Program-made: the position numbers and the translations under genes
Shown here: positions 50,606 to 61,100 of the stretch, in pieces
Layout of the letters: the number at the start of each line of letters is the position of its first letter
How positions within the stretch are numbered: the stretch's first letter is position 1
Source: AP-15 sp963755435
GTDB taxonomy: Bacteria > Pseudomonadota > Alphaproteobacteria > ATCC43930 > CGMCC-115725
DNA length: 64,000 nucleotides
Direction of reading: 5' to 3'
NCBI GenBank assembly: GCA_963755435.1
Contig: CAVWJX010000002.1
Location: forward strand, 248,001 to 312,000
Notes under the pieces: model-generated
Databases searched by the model: none
Seen by the model: only the letters and a program-made list of their open reading frames with translations
Told to the model about the DNA's origin: nothing

Positions 50606-52000
50606 CTACTCCATCGCTTTGACGATTTCTTCGGACATTTTTTTGGCGTCGCCGAACAGCATCATTGTGTTGTCGCGATAGAAGAGTTCGTTTTCGACGC
50701 CGGCGTAGCCCGAGGCCATCGAGCGCTTGACGAACAGCACGGTCTTGGCGCGTTCGACATCGAGGATCGGCATGCCGTAAATCGGCGAGGATGGGTCGGT
50801 TTTGGCCGCCGGGTTGGTCACGTCGTTGGCGCCGATCACAAAGGCGACATCGGTCGAGGGGAACTCGCGGTTGATCTCGTCGAGCTCGAACACCTCGTCG
50901 TAGGGGACGTTGGCCTCGGCCAGCAGCACGTTCATGTGCCCCGGCATGCGCCCGGCGACCGGATGGATCGCATAGCGCACCTTGACCCCGTCCTTTTTGA
51001 GCAGATCGGCCATTTCGCGCAGCGCGTGCTGCGACTGCGCCACGGCCATGCCGTAGCCCGGCACGATGATCACCGAGCCGGCGTTTTTCAGGATGAAGGC
51101 GGCGTCCTCGGCGCTGCCCGCTTTGACCGCGCGGTCCCCGGCGCCGGGGCCGGCCGCAACAACCGCGCCCTCGCCGCCAAACCCGCCGAGGATGACCGCG
51201 ACGATCGAGCGGTTCATCCCCTTGCACATGATGTAGCTGAGGATCGCACCCGACGAGCCGACCAACCCGCCGGTGATGATCAAAAGGCTGTTCGACAGCG
51301 TAAAGCCGATGCCGCACGCCGCCCACCCCGAATAGGAGTTCAGCATCGAGATCACCACCGGCATGTCGGCGCCGCCGATCGGCACGATCAAGAGAAGGCC
51401 CAGCGCCAGGGACAGCAGCAGAATGAACGCGAACGCCGCCGCCGATTGGGTGATCACAAAGGCGACGATCAGGAGGACCAGCGCCACGCCGAGGGCCGCG
51501 TTCAGCGGGTGCTGGCCGCGAAACACCAGCGGCCGGCCGGTGACCAGCCCTTGCAATTTGGCAAAGGCGACGACGGCGCCGGTAAAGGTGACCGCGCCGA
51601 TCGCCATGCCGATCGACATCTCGACCAGGCTGGCGCGGTCGATCGCCCCCGGGAACCCGATCCCATACTCGGTCGGGGCGTCGAAGGCGGCGATCGCAAC
51701 GCACACCGCGGAAAGCCCGACCAGACTGTGAAACGCCGCGACCAATTGCGGCAGCGCGGTCATATGGATGCGCAGCGCGATATAGGTGCCGACGGCGCCG
51801 CCGATCAGGATGCCGATCACGATCAGCCAAAAGCTGACCACATGCGGGGTTAGGAGGGTGACGATCACCGCCAGCACCATGCCGGCGATGCCGTAAAGGT
51901 TGCCGCTCCGCGCGGTTTGCGGCGAGGACAGGCCGCGCAGCGCCAGGATGAAGAAGATTGAGGCGATCAGATAGAAAAACGCCGCCAGATTGTCGCTCAC
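50606..52000 (-). CDS. pntB: NAD(P) transhydrogenase subunit beta
   Basis: 464 residues: a membrane half with about nine spans (for example LAAFFYLIASIFFILALRGL, VSFWLIVIGILIGGAVGTYI) carrying part of the proton channel, then the NADP(H)-binding domain III with IIVPGYGMAVAQSQHALREM, the conserved INREFPSTDVAFVIGANDV, and GYAGVENELFYRDNTMMLFG. Together with PntAA and PntAB it couples NADH to NADPH hydride transfer with proton entry. It is the last gene of the operon, 10 bases after pntAB. Confidence 0.96.
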   Translation of the reverse strand: MSDNLAAFFYLIASIFFILALRGLSSPQTARSGNLYGIAGMVLAVIVTLLTPHVVSFWLIVIGILIGGAVGTYIALRIHMTALPQLVAAFHSLVGLSAVCVAIAAFDAPTEYGIGFPGAIDRASLVEMSIGMAIGAVTFTGAVVAFAKLQGLVTGRPLVFRGQHPLNAALGVALVLLIVAFVITQSAAAFAFILLLSLALGLLLIVPIGGADMPVVISMLNSYSGWAACGIGFTLSNSLLIITGGLVGSSGAILSYIMCKGMNRSIVAVILGGFGGEGAVVAAGPGAGDRAVKAGSAEDAAFILKNAGSVIIVPGYGMAVAQSQHALREMADLLKKDGVKVRYAIHPVAGRMPGHMNVLLAEANVPYDEVFELDEINREFPSTDVAFVIGANDVTNPAAKTDPSSPIYGMPILDVERAKTVLFVKRSMASGYAGVENELFYRDNTMMLFGDAKKMSEEIVKAME

Positions 52001-52010
52001 CGCCGCCCCG

Positions 52011-52418
52011 CTATTTCTTGCGCTGGAACATCTGGAGCATGCGCTGGGTCACGATAAAGCCGCCGAAGATGTTGACCGCGGCGAGGGTCACCGCGACAAA
52101 CCCCATGACCTTGGCAAAGCTGAGCCCGTAGGGGCCGGCGGCGATCAGCGCGCCGACGACGATCACGCTCGAGATCGCGTTGGTGACGCTCATCAGCGGC
52201 GAATGCAAGGCCGGCGTCACCCGCCACACGACGTGGTAGCCGACAAACACCGCCAGCACGAAGATCGTCAGCTCGAAGACAAAGGGCGTCCCGACAGCCG
52301 CCGACGACGGCGCTTGCGCCACCGATTGCCGCGCCAGGGCTTCGAGATGTTGGGCCAGCGCGCCGGCATCGCCGGCAAGCTCCCTGGCGCGCTCGGCCAG
52401 AGAGGCGGGGTCTGCCAT
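52011..52418 (-). CDS. pntAB: NAD(P) transhydrogenase subunit alpha part 2 (membrane)
   Basis: 135 residues with three or four hydrophobic spans (FVFELTIFVLAVFVGYHVVW, AISSVIVVGALIAAG, VMGFVAVTLAAVNIFGGFIV) and the conserved TPALHSPLMSVTNAISS, part of the transmembrane proton path. In alphaproteobacteria such as Rhodospirillum the alpha subunit is split in two polypeptides, as here. The N terminus has a hydrophilic extension of about 40 residues. Confidence 0.95.
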   Translation of the reverse strand: MADPASLAERARELAGDAGALAQHLEALARQSVAQAPSSAAVGTPFVFELTIFVLAVFVGYHVVWRVTPALHSPLMSVTNAISSVIVVGALIAAGPYGLSFAKVMGFVAVTLAAVNIFGGFIVTQRMLQMFQRKK

Positions 52419-52430
52419 TCTCGTTCTCCG

Positions 52431-53642
52431 TCAGTTGTCCGGGAGCGAAGCCGGGGTCACCGCGGCCGGAGCCGTCGTCGGGGGCGGGGTCGGAACCGCC
52501 GCGAACGCCGGGTTGACCACCGCGCCGTCGCGGGTCAACAGCGTCGCCTTGATGATCTCGTCGCCCTCGTCGATCGCCAGCCCGCCGTCTTTGTCGATCA
52601 GCAAGCTGAGGAAGGCCAGCAGGTTGCGGGCGTAGAGCTGGCTCGCGTCGGCGGCGATCCGGGATGGCATGTTGACATGCCCGACGATCCTGACCCCGTT
52701 CTCGGTGGTGACGATCTCGCCGGGGCGGCTGCCCTCGACATTGCCGCCGGCCTCGACCGCCAGATCGACGACGATCGATCCGGGCGCCAGCTCCGCCAGC
52801 ATCGCCCGGGTCAGCAGCACCGGCGCCGGGCGGCCGGGAATGAGGGCGGTGCAGATCACCACATCGATGCGCCGCAGCGCCTCGGTGATCCTTTCGCGCT
52901 GCCGCCGCTGGTAGTCCTCGCCCATCTCGCGGGCATAGCCCTGGGCGGTTTCCGCCGATGCGCCGGCGGCGCTCTCGACGCTCAGAAAGGTGGCGCCGAG
53001 GCTTTCGACCTGTTCCTTGACGGCGGCGCGCACGTCGGTCGCCTGGACGATGGCGCCGAGCCGGCGCGCGGTGGCGATCGCCTGCAAGCCGGCGACCCCG
53101 GCGCCCATCACCAGCACCCGCGCCGCCTTGACCGTCCCGGCCGCGGTCATCATCAGCGGAAAGGCGCGGCCGAACTCCTCGGCAGCATCGATCACCGCCT
53201 TATAGCCGGCGAGGTTCGCCTGCGAGGACAGCACATCCATCGCCTGCGCGCGGGTGATGCGCGGCAGGAGCTCCATGGCAAAAGCGGTGATCCGGGCGCG
53301 GGCGTAGCCCTCGATCTCTGCGGCATTCCGATGGGGCTGCAGCAGCCCGATCAGCACCGCGCCCGGTTTCAGGCATTTGAACTCGTCGACCGCCGCCTCG
53401 CCGGAGTTCACCGGGGGCTGTACCTTGAGCACGATATCGGCGTCCGCGAGTGCCGTCGCCGGATCCGCCGCGATCGTCGCCCCGGCCGCGGCATAGGCCG
53501 CGTCGATGAAGCCGGCGGCTTCTCCGGCGCCGCGCTCGGTCGAGACTGCGAGCCCCATGGCCGTCATCCGCTTGACCGTGTCAGGCGATGCCGCGACGCG
53601 ACGCTCGTGCGCCCGTCTTTCCTTGATGACGGCAACCTTCAT
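52431..53642 (-). CDS. pntAA: NAD(P) transhydrogenase subunit alpha part 1 (NAD-binding)
   Basis: 403 residues from the ATG ending at 53642 (MKVAVIKERRAHERRVAASP, the canonical start); the frame is open upstream to 53717 without similarity. Domain I features: NLAGYKAVIDAAEEFGRAFP, the NAD-binding VLVMGAGVAGLQAIATARRL, ATDVRAAVKEQVESLGATF, and GHVNMPSRIAADASQLYARN. The Pro/Ala-rich tail (PTPPPTTAPAA) is a linker to the membrane part. It is the first gene of the pntAA-AB-B operon and is divergent from the sigma-factor gene. Confidence 0.95.
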   Translation of the reverse strand: MKVAVIKERRAHERRVAASPDTVKRMTAMGLAVSTERGAGEAAGFIDAAYAAAGATIAADPATALADADIVLKVQPPVNSGEAAVDEFKCLKPGAVLIGLLQPHRNAAEIEGYARARITAFAMELLPRITRAQAMDVLSSQANLAGYKAVIDAAEEFGRAFPLMMTAAGTVKAARVLVMGAGVAGLQAIATARRLGAIVQATDVRAAVKEQVESLGATFLSVESAAGASAETAQGYAREMGEDYQRRQRERITEALRRIDVVICTALIPGRPAPVLLTRAMLAELAPGSIVVDLAVEAGGNVEGSRPGEIVTTENGVRIVGHVNMPSRIAADASQLYARNLLAFLSLLIDKDGGLAIDEGDEIIKATLLTRDGAVVNPAFAAVPTPPPTTAPAAVTPASLPDN

Positions 53643-53911
53643 CGAGCAGCTGTTCCTGAATGGCCCCGGCGGCGGACCGGCACAATGCCGCGAAGACCCG
53701 GATTTGTGAAGAGCCAACCCCGGCCGCCGCAGCCATTTGGCGCAGGAGGCGGCCGTGCGCCGCGACCATGGCTACCCCCAAGGGGGCAAGCCGTGATCCT
53801 TTCGCCCGCTTTCGCCGCCTGCTAGGCTGTCGCGGTCGACCGCTCTGATGGCAGCGGGCGCTTGATGGCGCGGCGGCCGCGGCAAGCAACCCGACAAGCC
53901 CCGCGCCGAGG

Positions 53912-54550
53912 TTGGATGTCGCCGGGAATAACCTTTCGGGAGACGCGTTCTCATTGGAGCACAGATCGGTCGAGCACAAATCGGCAGGGTCGCCGGCCCG
54001 CCTGGCCGCGGACGAGGACTTGGCCCGGCGTCGGTTCGGCGACCAGCTGATTGCGGTCATGGCGCGACTACGGCGCTTTGCACGCGGGCTGACGGGCTCT
54101 GCCGTCGAGGCTGACGATCTGGTTCAGGCGGCCTGCGAGCGCGCGCTCGCCCGCCGCCATCAGTTTCAGGAGGGCACCCGGTTCGACAGCTGGATGTTCC
54201 GCATCGTACAGACGATATGGATCGATCAAATTCGCGCGCGCGAGGTGCGCAAGGAAGATGGCGACATCGGCGAGGACCGGCTCGGCTCGGACGAGCCGGT
54301 CCGCCGCGTCGAGGCGCGGCTGGCCCTCGGCGAGGTGCGCCGCGCGGTCGATCGTCTGCCACTCGATCAGCGCACGGCGCTGCTGTTGGTGACGGTCGAC
54401 GGGCTCAGCTACAAGGAAGCTGCCGAGGTGGCCCAGGTGCCGGTCGGAACGATCATGAGCCGCCTCGCCCGCGCGCGGATCGCGCTGCAGCTCCAGCTGG
54501 AAACCGCTGGCGGGATGCGCAGGAGTAGGAAGGATGCAGAAGCGCAGTGA
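53912..54550 (+). CDS. ECF-type RNA polymerase sigma factor
   Basis: 212 residues if started at the TTG at 53912; a TTG at 53954 with GGGAG upstream is an equally good choice, and the first 45 residues are not conserved. Region 2 has FARGLTGSAVEADDLVQAAC and GTRFDSWMFRIVQTIWIDQI; region 4 has LPLDQRTALLLVTVDGLSYK and EAAEVAQVPVGTIMSRLARA. It resembles the group of ECF factors paired with a membrane anti-sigma, encoded here by the next gene, which overlaps by 17 bases. It would direct a stress regulon. Confidence 0.9.
   Translation: MDVAGNNLSGDAFSLEHRSVEHKSAGSPARLAADEDLARRRFGDQLIAVMARLRRFARGLTGSAVEADDLVQAACERALARRHQFQEGTRFDSWMFRIVQTIWIDQIRAREVRKEDGDIGEDRLGSDEPVRRVEARLALGEVRRAVDRLPLDQRTALLLVTVDGLSYKEAAEVAQVPVGTIMSRLARARIALQLQLETAGGMRRSRKDAEAQ
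53925..53949 (+). promoter_or_regulatory. ECF-like promoter motif at the sigma-factor gene
   Basis: GGAAT, a 16-base spacer, CGTT resembles ECF promoters of the GGAAC-N16-17-cGTT class. Placed just before or inside the 5' end of the sigma gene, it could allow autoregulation. If used with the TTG at 53954 the leader would be almost absent, so the assignment is tentative. Confidence 0.3.
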
Positions 54551-55403
54551 CGACCGTCTCGTCGCCTATCTCGATGGCGAGCTCGAGCCGGCCGAGCAGC
54601 GCGAAATCGACGCCCTGCTCGACAGCGACCCGGCGATGCGCGATCGGTTGGCGGCGCTGGCGCTTTCGGCAAAGCTGGTGCGCCTCGCCTATGACGACGT
54701 GCTGCACGAACCTTTGCCCGACCGACTGATTGCCGCGGCGCGCGGACAACAGGATGGCGGCGCGGGCGTACACGAGGTTCCACCGAGAGGGCGGCGCACG
54801 GCAGTCGCGCGATCGGTCGGTTGGCGCGTCGGCCTGCCGATCGCCGCCTCGCTGGCCGGCCTGCTGGCCGGCGGCGGCGCCGTCTATCTTGGCGTCGGCA
54901 ACTTGATCCCGGGGAGCGGCAACGCTGCGCTCGGGCGGCCGGCAATCGAGGCGGCGGTGGCCGACAATTTATGGCTCGATAACGCCGCCGGCTATTTCAA
55001 GCTGTTCGTCAGCGGCGGCGACAATTCGCTGATCGACGTTCCGGCCACCGGCGACCCCCGGCAGGCGCTGCAAAAGATCAGTCAGAGCTTGCCGCAACAG
55101 GTCCGCCTGCCCGATCTCAAACCGTGGGGCCTCAATTTTCGCGGCGCGCGGCTGATCGTCGTCGACGGCCGGCCGGCTGCCCAACTGGTCTATACCACCG
55201 ATAATAAGGCGATTGGCCCGTTGGCTCTGATCATCGGGTCCCTCAAGCAGCCGGACATTCCACCGACGTTTGAGCGCCGCCACGACGTCAACCTGATCTA
55301 CTGGCGCCATCAAGGTCGCGCCTACGCCCTCGTCGGCCAGGCGAATATCGGCTATCTTTGGGGCATCGGCAACGACGTCGCCTGGCAGCTCGACGCGATC
55401 TGA
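54534..55403 (+). CDS. Membrane anti-sigma factor
   Basis: 289 residues. The N-terminal cytoplasmic part (RLVAYLDGELEPAEQREIDA) is the zinc-less anti-sigma domain seen in ChrR/RsiW-type regulators; one membrane span follows at about 98-122 (GLPIAASLAGLLAGGGAVYL), then a periplasmic domain of about 165 residues (AAGYFKLFVSGGDNS, RGARLIVVDGRPAAQLVY). It would hold the preceding ECF factor at the membrane until an envelope signal triggers proteolysis. The start overlaps the sigma gene. Confidence 0.9.
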   Translation: MQKRSDDRLVAYLDGELEPAEQREIDALLDSDPAMRDRLAALALSAKLVRLAYDDVLHEPLPDRLIAAARGQQDGGAGVHEVPPRGRRTAVARSVGWRVGLPIAASLAGLLAGGGAVYLGVGNLIPGSGNAALGRPAIEAAVADNLWLDNAAGYFKLFVSGGDNSLIDVPATGDPRQALQKISQSLPQQVRLPDLKPWGLNFRGARLIVVDGRPAAQLVYTTDNKAIGPLALIIGSLKQPDIPPTFERRHDVNLIYWRHQGRAYALVGQANIGYLWGIGNDVAWQLDAI

Positions 55404-55659
55404 GACGATCCACCTCGCTCGCAGCCGACCTCGAGAGCTTTCGCGGCAAGCGGTTCGAGCAGGCGCGCCGCGCGTCGCGCCGCCGGTTTCCATGCCAGAA
55501 GATTTTCTGGACGCTTCGTACCGCATCGGGCATCATCCGGCGGCGTTCGCTCGATCGGGACTTTGACATCGAGACTCTGCTACTTGGCTAGGATCGATCC
55601 TGTCGAGTTCCCGCTGATGACGCGCAAGCATAATTCAAATATTGCCAAGAGGCTGAGCA

Positions 55660-57934
55660 ATGGTTTCGATCGAATTGACCCCGGAAATGGCCGCCGCAGT
55701 TTATGCAGCCATGGCGCGCAAGCTTGCCGTCGTCCGCCGCCGGCTCGATAAACCATTGACCCTGGCCGACAAGGTATTACTCGGCCATCTCGACGACCCG
55801 GAACACCAGGAGCTCAAGCCCGGCGACAGCTATTTGCAGCTGCGTCCCGACCGAGTCGTCTTCCAGGATGTTCTGGGACAGACCGGCTTGCTGCAATTCA
55901 TGCAGACCCGGCGCGACAAGGTCGCCGTTCCGGCGACGATCCATTGCGACCACCTGATCCAAGCGCGCGTCGAGGGCGGCGAGGATTTGCGAGAATCATT
56001 GGCCGAAAACAAGGAAGTCTACGATTTTCTGCGATCGGCGGCGGCCAAATACGGGCTCGGGTTTTGGGGGCCTGGAGCCGGCATTATTCATCAAGTAGTG
56101 CTGGAGAATTATGCGTTCCCGGGCGAACTGATCATCGGCACCGACTCGCATACGCCCAATGCCGGCGGGCTCGGCGCCTGCTCGGTCGGGGTTGGCGGCG
56201 CCGATGCGGTCGAAGTCATCGCCGGGTTGCCTTGGGAGGTGCTGTATCCGCGCCACATCGCGGTCTACTTGACCGGCGAGCTCAACGGTTGGACCGCGCC
56301 AAAGGATGTGATCCTCTACGTCGCCGGGCAGTTGACAGTCTCCGGGGCGACCAACGCGATCGTCGAATATATCGGCCCCGGCGCGCGCACGATCAGCGCC
56401 ACCGGCAAGGCCACGATTACCAACATGGGCGCCGAACTCGGCGCCACCACCTCGATGTTCCCGGCCGACGAACGCATGGCCCGCTATCTGCGCGCCACTG
56501 GCAAAGCCGCGCTGGTGCCGCTGATCGAGCAGCATCGGGCGCTGTTGGAGCCGGACAAAGAAGTCGAGGCCGATCCCGCAAAATACTACGACCGGGTGGT
56601 CGAGCTCGATCTGTCGAAGCTCGAGCCCTATATCGTCGGCCCGCACTCGCCGGACCGCGCGCGCCCGATCTCACGGCTCGCCGCCGAAGTCAAGGACCCG
56701 AAAAACGGGTTTATCGACCGGATCTCCACCGCGCTGATCGGCAGCTGCACCAATTCATCGTACGAGGATATGAGCCGGGCAGCCGATGTCGCCGAGCAGG
56801 CCAAAGCGCACGGCCTGAAGACCGGCGTGCCGTTTCTGGTGACGCCCGGCTCCGAGCAGGTGCGCGCGACGATCGAGCGTGACGGGCAGATGCAGTCGCT
56901 CAAGGACATCGACGGCACCGTGCTGGCCAACGCCTGCGGCCCGTGCATTGGCCAATGGCGCCGCTCGGCGGCGGAGGGCGCGGTGCCGAACACGATCGTC
57001 ACTTCGTACAACCGCAACTTCCCGCGCCGCAACGATGGGCAGCCGACGACGATGAACTTCATCGGCAGCCCGGAGATCGTGACCGCGATGGCCTTGGCCG
57101 GGCGGCTGTCGTTCAATCCGCTGACCGATCAGGTGACCGACAGCGCCGGTAAACCGTTCCGGCTCGATCCGCCGAAACCCGCTCCCGACGTGCCGTCCAG
57201 GAATTTCGACCGTGGCCATGCGACCTATATCGCGCCGCCCGAAGACGGCAGCAGCATCACCCTCGCGGTCGATCCGAAGAGCGAACGGCTGCAATTGATG
57301 GAGCCGTGGTCGGCGTGGGACCATAAGGACTTCGTCGATTGCCCGGTGCTGATCAAGACCGAGGGCAAAACCACGACCGATCACATCTCGCCGGCCGGCC
57401 CGTGGCTGCGCTATCGCGGCCATTTGGACAAGTTCTCCGACAATATGTTCATGGGCGCCACCAACGCTTTTACCGGCGAGGCCGGCACCGGCATCGATGT
57501 GCTGACCGGCGAAAAAGGTGCTGCGGTCGCCAAGATTGCCCGCGACTACAAGGCGCACGGGATCAAATGGGTCGCGATTGGCGACCACAATTACGGCGAG
57601 GGTTCGAGCCGCGAGCACGCGGCGCTTGTCGCCGCGCCTGTTGGGCGGCTGCGCGGTCATCGCGCGCAGCTTTGCCCGCATTCACGAGTCGAATTTGAAA
57701 AAGCAGGGTCTGCTGGCGCTGACGTTTCGGGAACCGGCGGATTATGACCGCATCCGCGCCGATGATCGCCTGAGCCTCGTCGGTTTGGAGGAGATGGCGC
57801 CGGGCCAGCCGGTCGAGTGCCGGATCAAGCATGCCGATGGGTCGAGCGAAACCTTGCGCCTCAACCATACCTTCAGCGCGTCGCAGCTCGAATGGTTCCG
57901 CAAAGGTTCGGCGCTGAACCTTTTCCACCATTGA
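55660..57934 (+). CDS. Aconitate hydratase, mitochondrial (AcnM/ACO2) type, frameshifted near the 3' end
   Basis: About 757 residues after correction. Interconverts citrate and isocitrate with a [4Fe-4S] cluster; cluster Cys are in IGSCTNSSYEDM and ANACGPCIGQWRRS. Substrate-site segments TDSHTPNAGGLG, DHISPAGPWLRYRGHLDKFS and GDHNYGEGSSREHAAL are intact. Near 57634 one extra T breaks the frame: SPRLLGGCAVIARSFARIHE, ESNLKKQGLLALTF and LNHTFSASQLEWFRKGSALN continue in the +1 frame to 57934. The sequence follows mitochondrial aconitase rather than the longer AcnA/IRP form usual in alphaproteobacteria. The 256 bases before it hold no gene. Confidence 0.93.
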
Positions 57935-58127
57935 GCCCTCGGCCGGCGGCGGGCCGATCTCTCTCGTCTGAACGGGCGACGGCGCCTGCAGTGCGGGTGC
58001 GCTGAGGCGAATCCCATCCGACGGCAGGCGGGGAGTCGCGCCCGCTCGCGGGTTCCAAGCGCGGCTCAATCGTTAGGTTTTGCAGAGCGCCGCTGAATTC
58101 CGCCGCGGCGCGTGCAATATTGCCGGC

Positions 58128-61100
58128 ATGCCTCTCGCAGATTTTGTTCATTTGCACGTTCACACGGCCTATTCGCTATCAGCCGGCGCGATCCCGGTTG
58201 GAGCAGTGGCGAAGTTGTGCGGCGACCAACGCATGCCGGCGGTCGCGATCACCGATACCGGCAATCTGTTTGGCGCGCTTGAATTTGCCACCGCCTGCGC
58301 CGCGGCCGGGATCCAGCCGATCGTCGGCTGTGAACTGGCGCTGGTCTTCGGCGACGAGAGGTCCGGCCGTAACGGGTCGCCGGGGCGCCTGCCCGAACCG
58401 GAGCGGATCGTGCTCCTGGTACAGAGCAAGACCGGATATCGCAACCTGTTGGGGCTGGTCAGCCGCTCCTATCTCACCGGCGACGGGACGGCGGAGCCGG
58501 CAGTCGGCATTGCCGATCTCGCCGCGGCAAGCGCCGGGCTGATCTGCCTGACGGGCGGCCCCGAGGGACCGCTCGGACGGCTGCTCGCGGAGGGCCGGGC
58601 CGAGGCCGCCGAGACGCTGCTGCTCGAGTTGATCGCGGCCTTTCCCGGCCGCCTTTATATCGAGCTGATGCGTCATGACGTTGTGGAAGAGGCGCGCAGC
58701 GAGCCAAGTCTCGTCGACCTTGCCTATCGCCATGCGCTGCCGCTGGTCGCCACCAACGACGCCTACTTCCCGGACCGCGACTTTTACCAGGCGCATGACG
58801 CGCTGTTGTGCATCGCGCAGGGTACGGTGATCGCCGACAACAACCGCAGGCGGCTGACCCCGCATCATCATTTTCGGTCGGCAGCGGAGATGCGCGCACT
58901 GTTCGCCGATCTGCCGGAGGCCTGCGACAACACGCTCGTCATCGCCCGGCGCTGCGCCTTCATCCCGCAGCCGCGCCAGCCGATCCTGCCGACTTTTCCG
59001 ACCGCCGACGGCGAGAGCGAGGAGACGGCGTTGCGTCGCGCGGCACTCGCCGGCCTCGATGCGCGCCTGGCGCGGCTCGGGCTCGGCGAAGAGCAGGCCC
59101 GGCCCTATCGCCAGCGGCTCGAATTCGAGCTGGGCACGATTATCGCGATGGGCTTCGCCGGTTATTTCCTGATTGTCGCCGACTTTATTCAGTGGGCCAA
59201 GCGCGAGGGCATCCCGGTCGGGCCGGGGCGCGGCTCGGGGGCCGGTTCGGTCGTGGCCTGGGCGTTGACGATTACCGACCTCGACCCGCTCCGCTTCGGC
59301 TTGTTGTTTGAGCGGTTTCTCAATCCCGAGCGGGTGTCGATGCCGGATTTCGACGTCGATTTCTGCCAGGATCGGCGCGACGAGGTGATCCGCTACGTCC
59401 AGCAGAAATATGGCGCCGACCGGGTCGCGCAAATTATCACCTTTGGCAAATTGCAGGCGCGCGCGGTGTTGCGCGATGTCGGGCGGGTGCTGGCCATGCC
59501 CTATGGGCAGATCGACCGGCTGTGCAAGCTGGTGCCGAACAACCCGGCGCACCCGGTCACTCTGGAAAAGGCGATCGCCGGAGAGCCGGCGCTGCAGCAG
59601 GCGCGCGACGCCGACGAGGCGGTGGCCCGGCTAATCGAAATTGCGCTGAAGCTCGAAGGACTCTACCGGCACGCCTCGACCCACGCCGCCGGCGTGGTGA
59701 TCGGCGATCGACCGCTGGGCGAATTGGTACCCTTGTATCGCGACCCGCGCTCGGACATGCCGGTAACCCAGTTCAGCATGAAATGGGTCGAGTTGGCAGG
59801 GCTCGTCAAATTCGATTTTCTCGGGCTCAAGACGCTCGATGTGTTGCAGCATGCGGTTGCGCTGCTCAACGCGCGCGGTGTCGAGATCGATCTTACGAAC
59901 TTGCCGCTGGACGATGCCAAAACCTATGCGCTGATCGCCGGCGGCGATACGACCGGCGTGTTCCAGCTCGAAAGTGCGGGGATGCGCGACAGTCTGCGCA
60001 AGCTAAAGCCCAACCGCTTCGAAGACATTATTGCGATGAATGCGCTCTACCGGCCGGGGCCGATGGACAGCATTCCAAAGTATATAAAGTGCAAAAACGG
60101 CGAGGAACAAATTTATTACCCGCATTCGCTGCTGGAGCCGATTTTGAAGGATACCTTCGGCGTTTTTACCTATCAGGAGCAGGTGATGCAGGCCGCCCAG
60201 ATCATGGCCGGCTACAGTCTCGGCAGCGCCGATCTGCTGCGCCGCGCGATGGGCAAAAAGAATGCGTCGGAAATGGCGGCTCAGCGCGGGAATTTCGTCG
60301 CCGGCGCGGCGAAAAATGGCGTCGACGACCAGCAGGCGAATTTGGTGTTCGATCTGATGGAGAAATTTTCGGGCTATGGATTCAACAAATCCCATTCGGC
60401 GCCGTATGCGCTGATCGCCTACCAGACGGCCTACCTGAAGGCCAATCACCCGGTCGAGTTCCTCGCCGCATCGATGACCCTCGACATGGGCAACACCGAC
60501 AAGCTCAACCAGTTTCGCCAGGAGGCGGATCGGCTGGCGATCGCCCTCCTACCACCGGACATCAATCGCTCCGGCGTCGGCTTTACGGTCGAGACCGATC
60601 CGACAACCAGCAGGCCGGCTATCCGCTATGCGCTGGCGGCGGTCAAAGGAGTCGGCGCGCACGCGATGGCCGAACTGGTGCTTGAGCGCGATCGGAGTGG
60701 CCGGTTCAAGGATCTGTTCGAACTCACCCGCCGGCTCGACGCCAAAAGCTTCAACCGCGGTCAATTCGAGAGCCTGGCCAAGGCCGGGGCGTTCGACAGC
60801 CTGAACCCGAACCGCGCCCAGACCTTTGCCGCGGCGGATTTACTGTTGCGACAGGCGAATCGCAGCGCGGCCGAGCGCCAGGATGGTCAAGGTAATCTGT
60901 TCGGCCTCGGCCTCGGCGACCGGCCGTCCCTGCCGCTGATCGAAGATTGGCCGGCGGCCGAACGGTTGCAGCACGAATTCGCGGCGATCGGCTTTTACCT
61001 CTCGAGCCATCCGCTCGACGCCTACGGCAAGAGCCTCGAACGGGCGGGCATTCTCCGCTCGGCCGATCTGCCGGCGGCCCTGGCGGCGAACTCGACGACC

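Noticed and set aside
51990..53825. 611-codon open frame opposite pntAB and pntAA
   Set aside because: Antisense to two textbook genes, with no recognisable domain.
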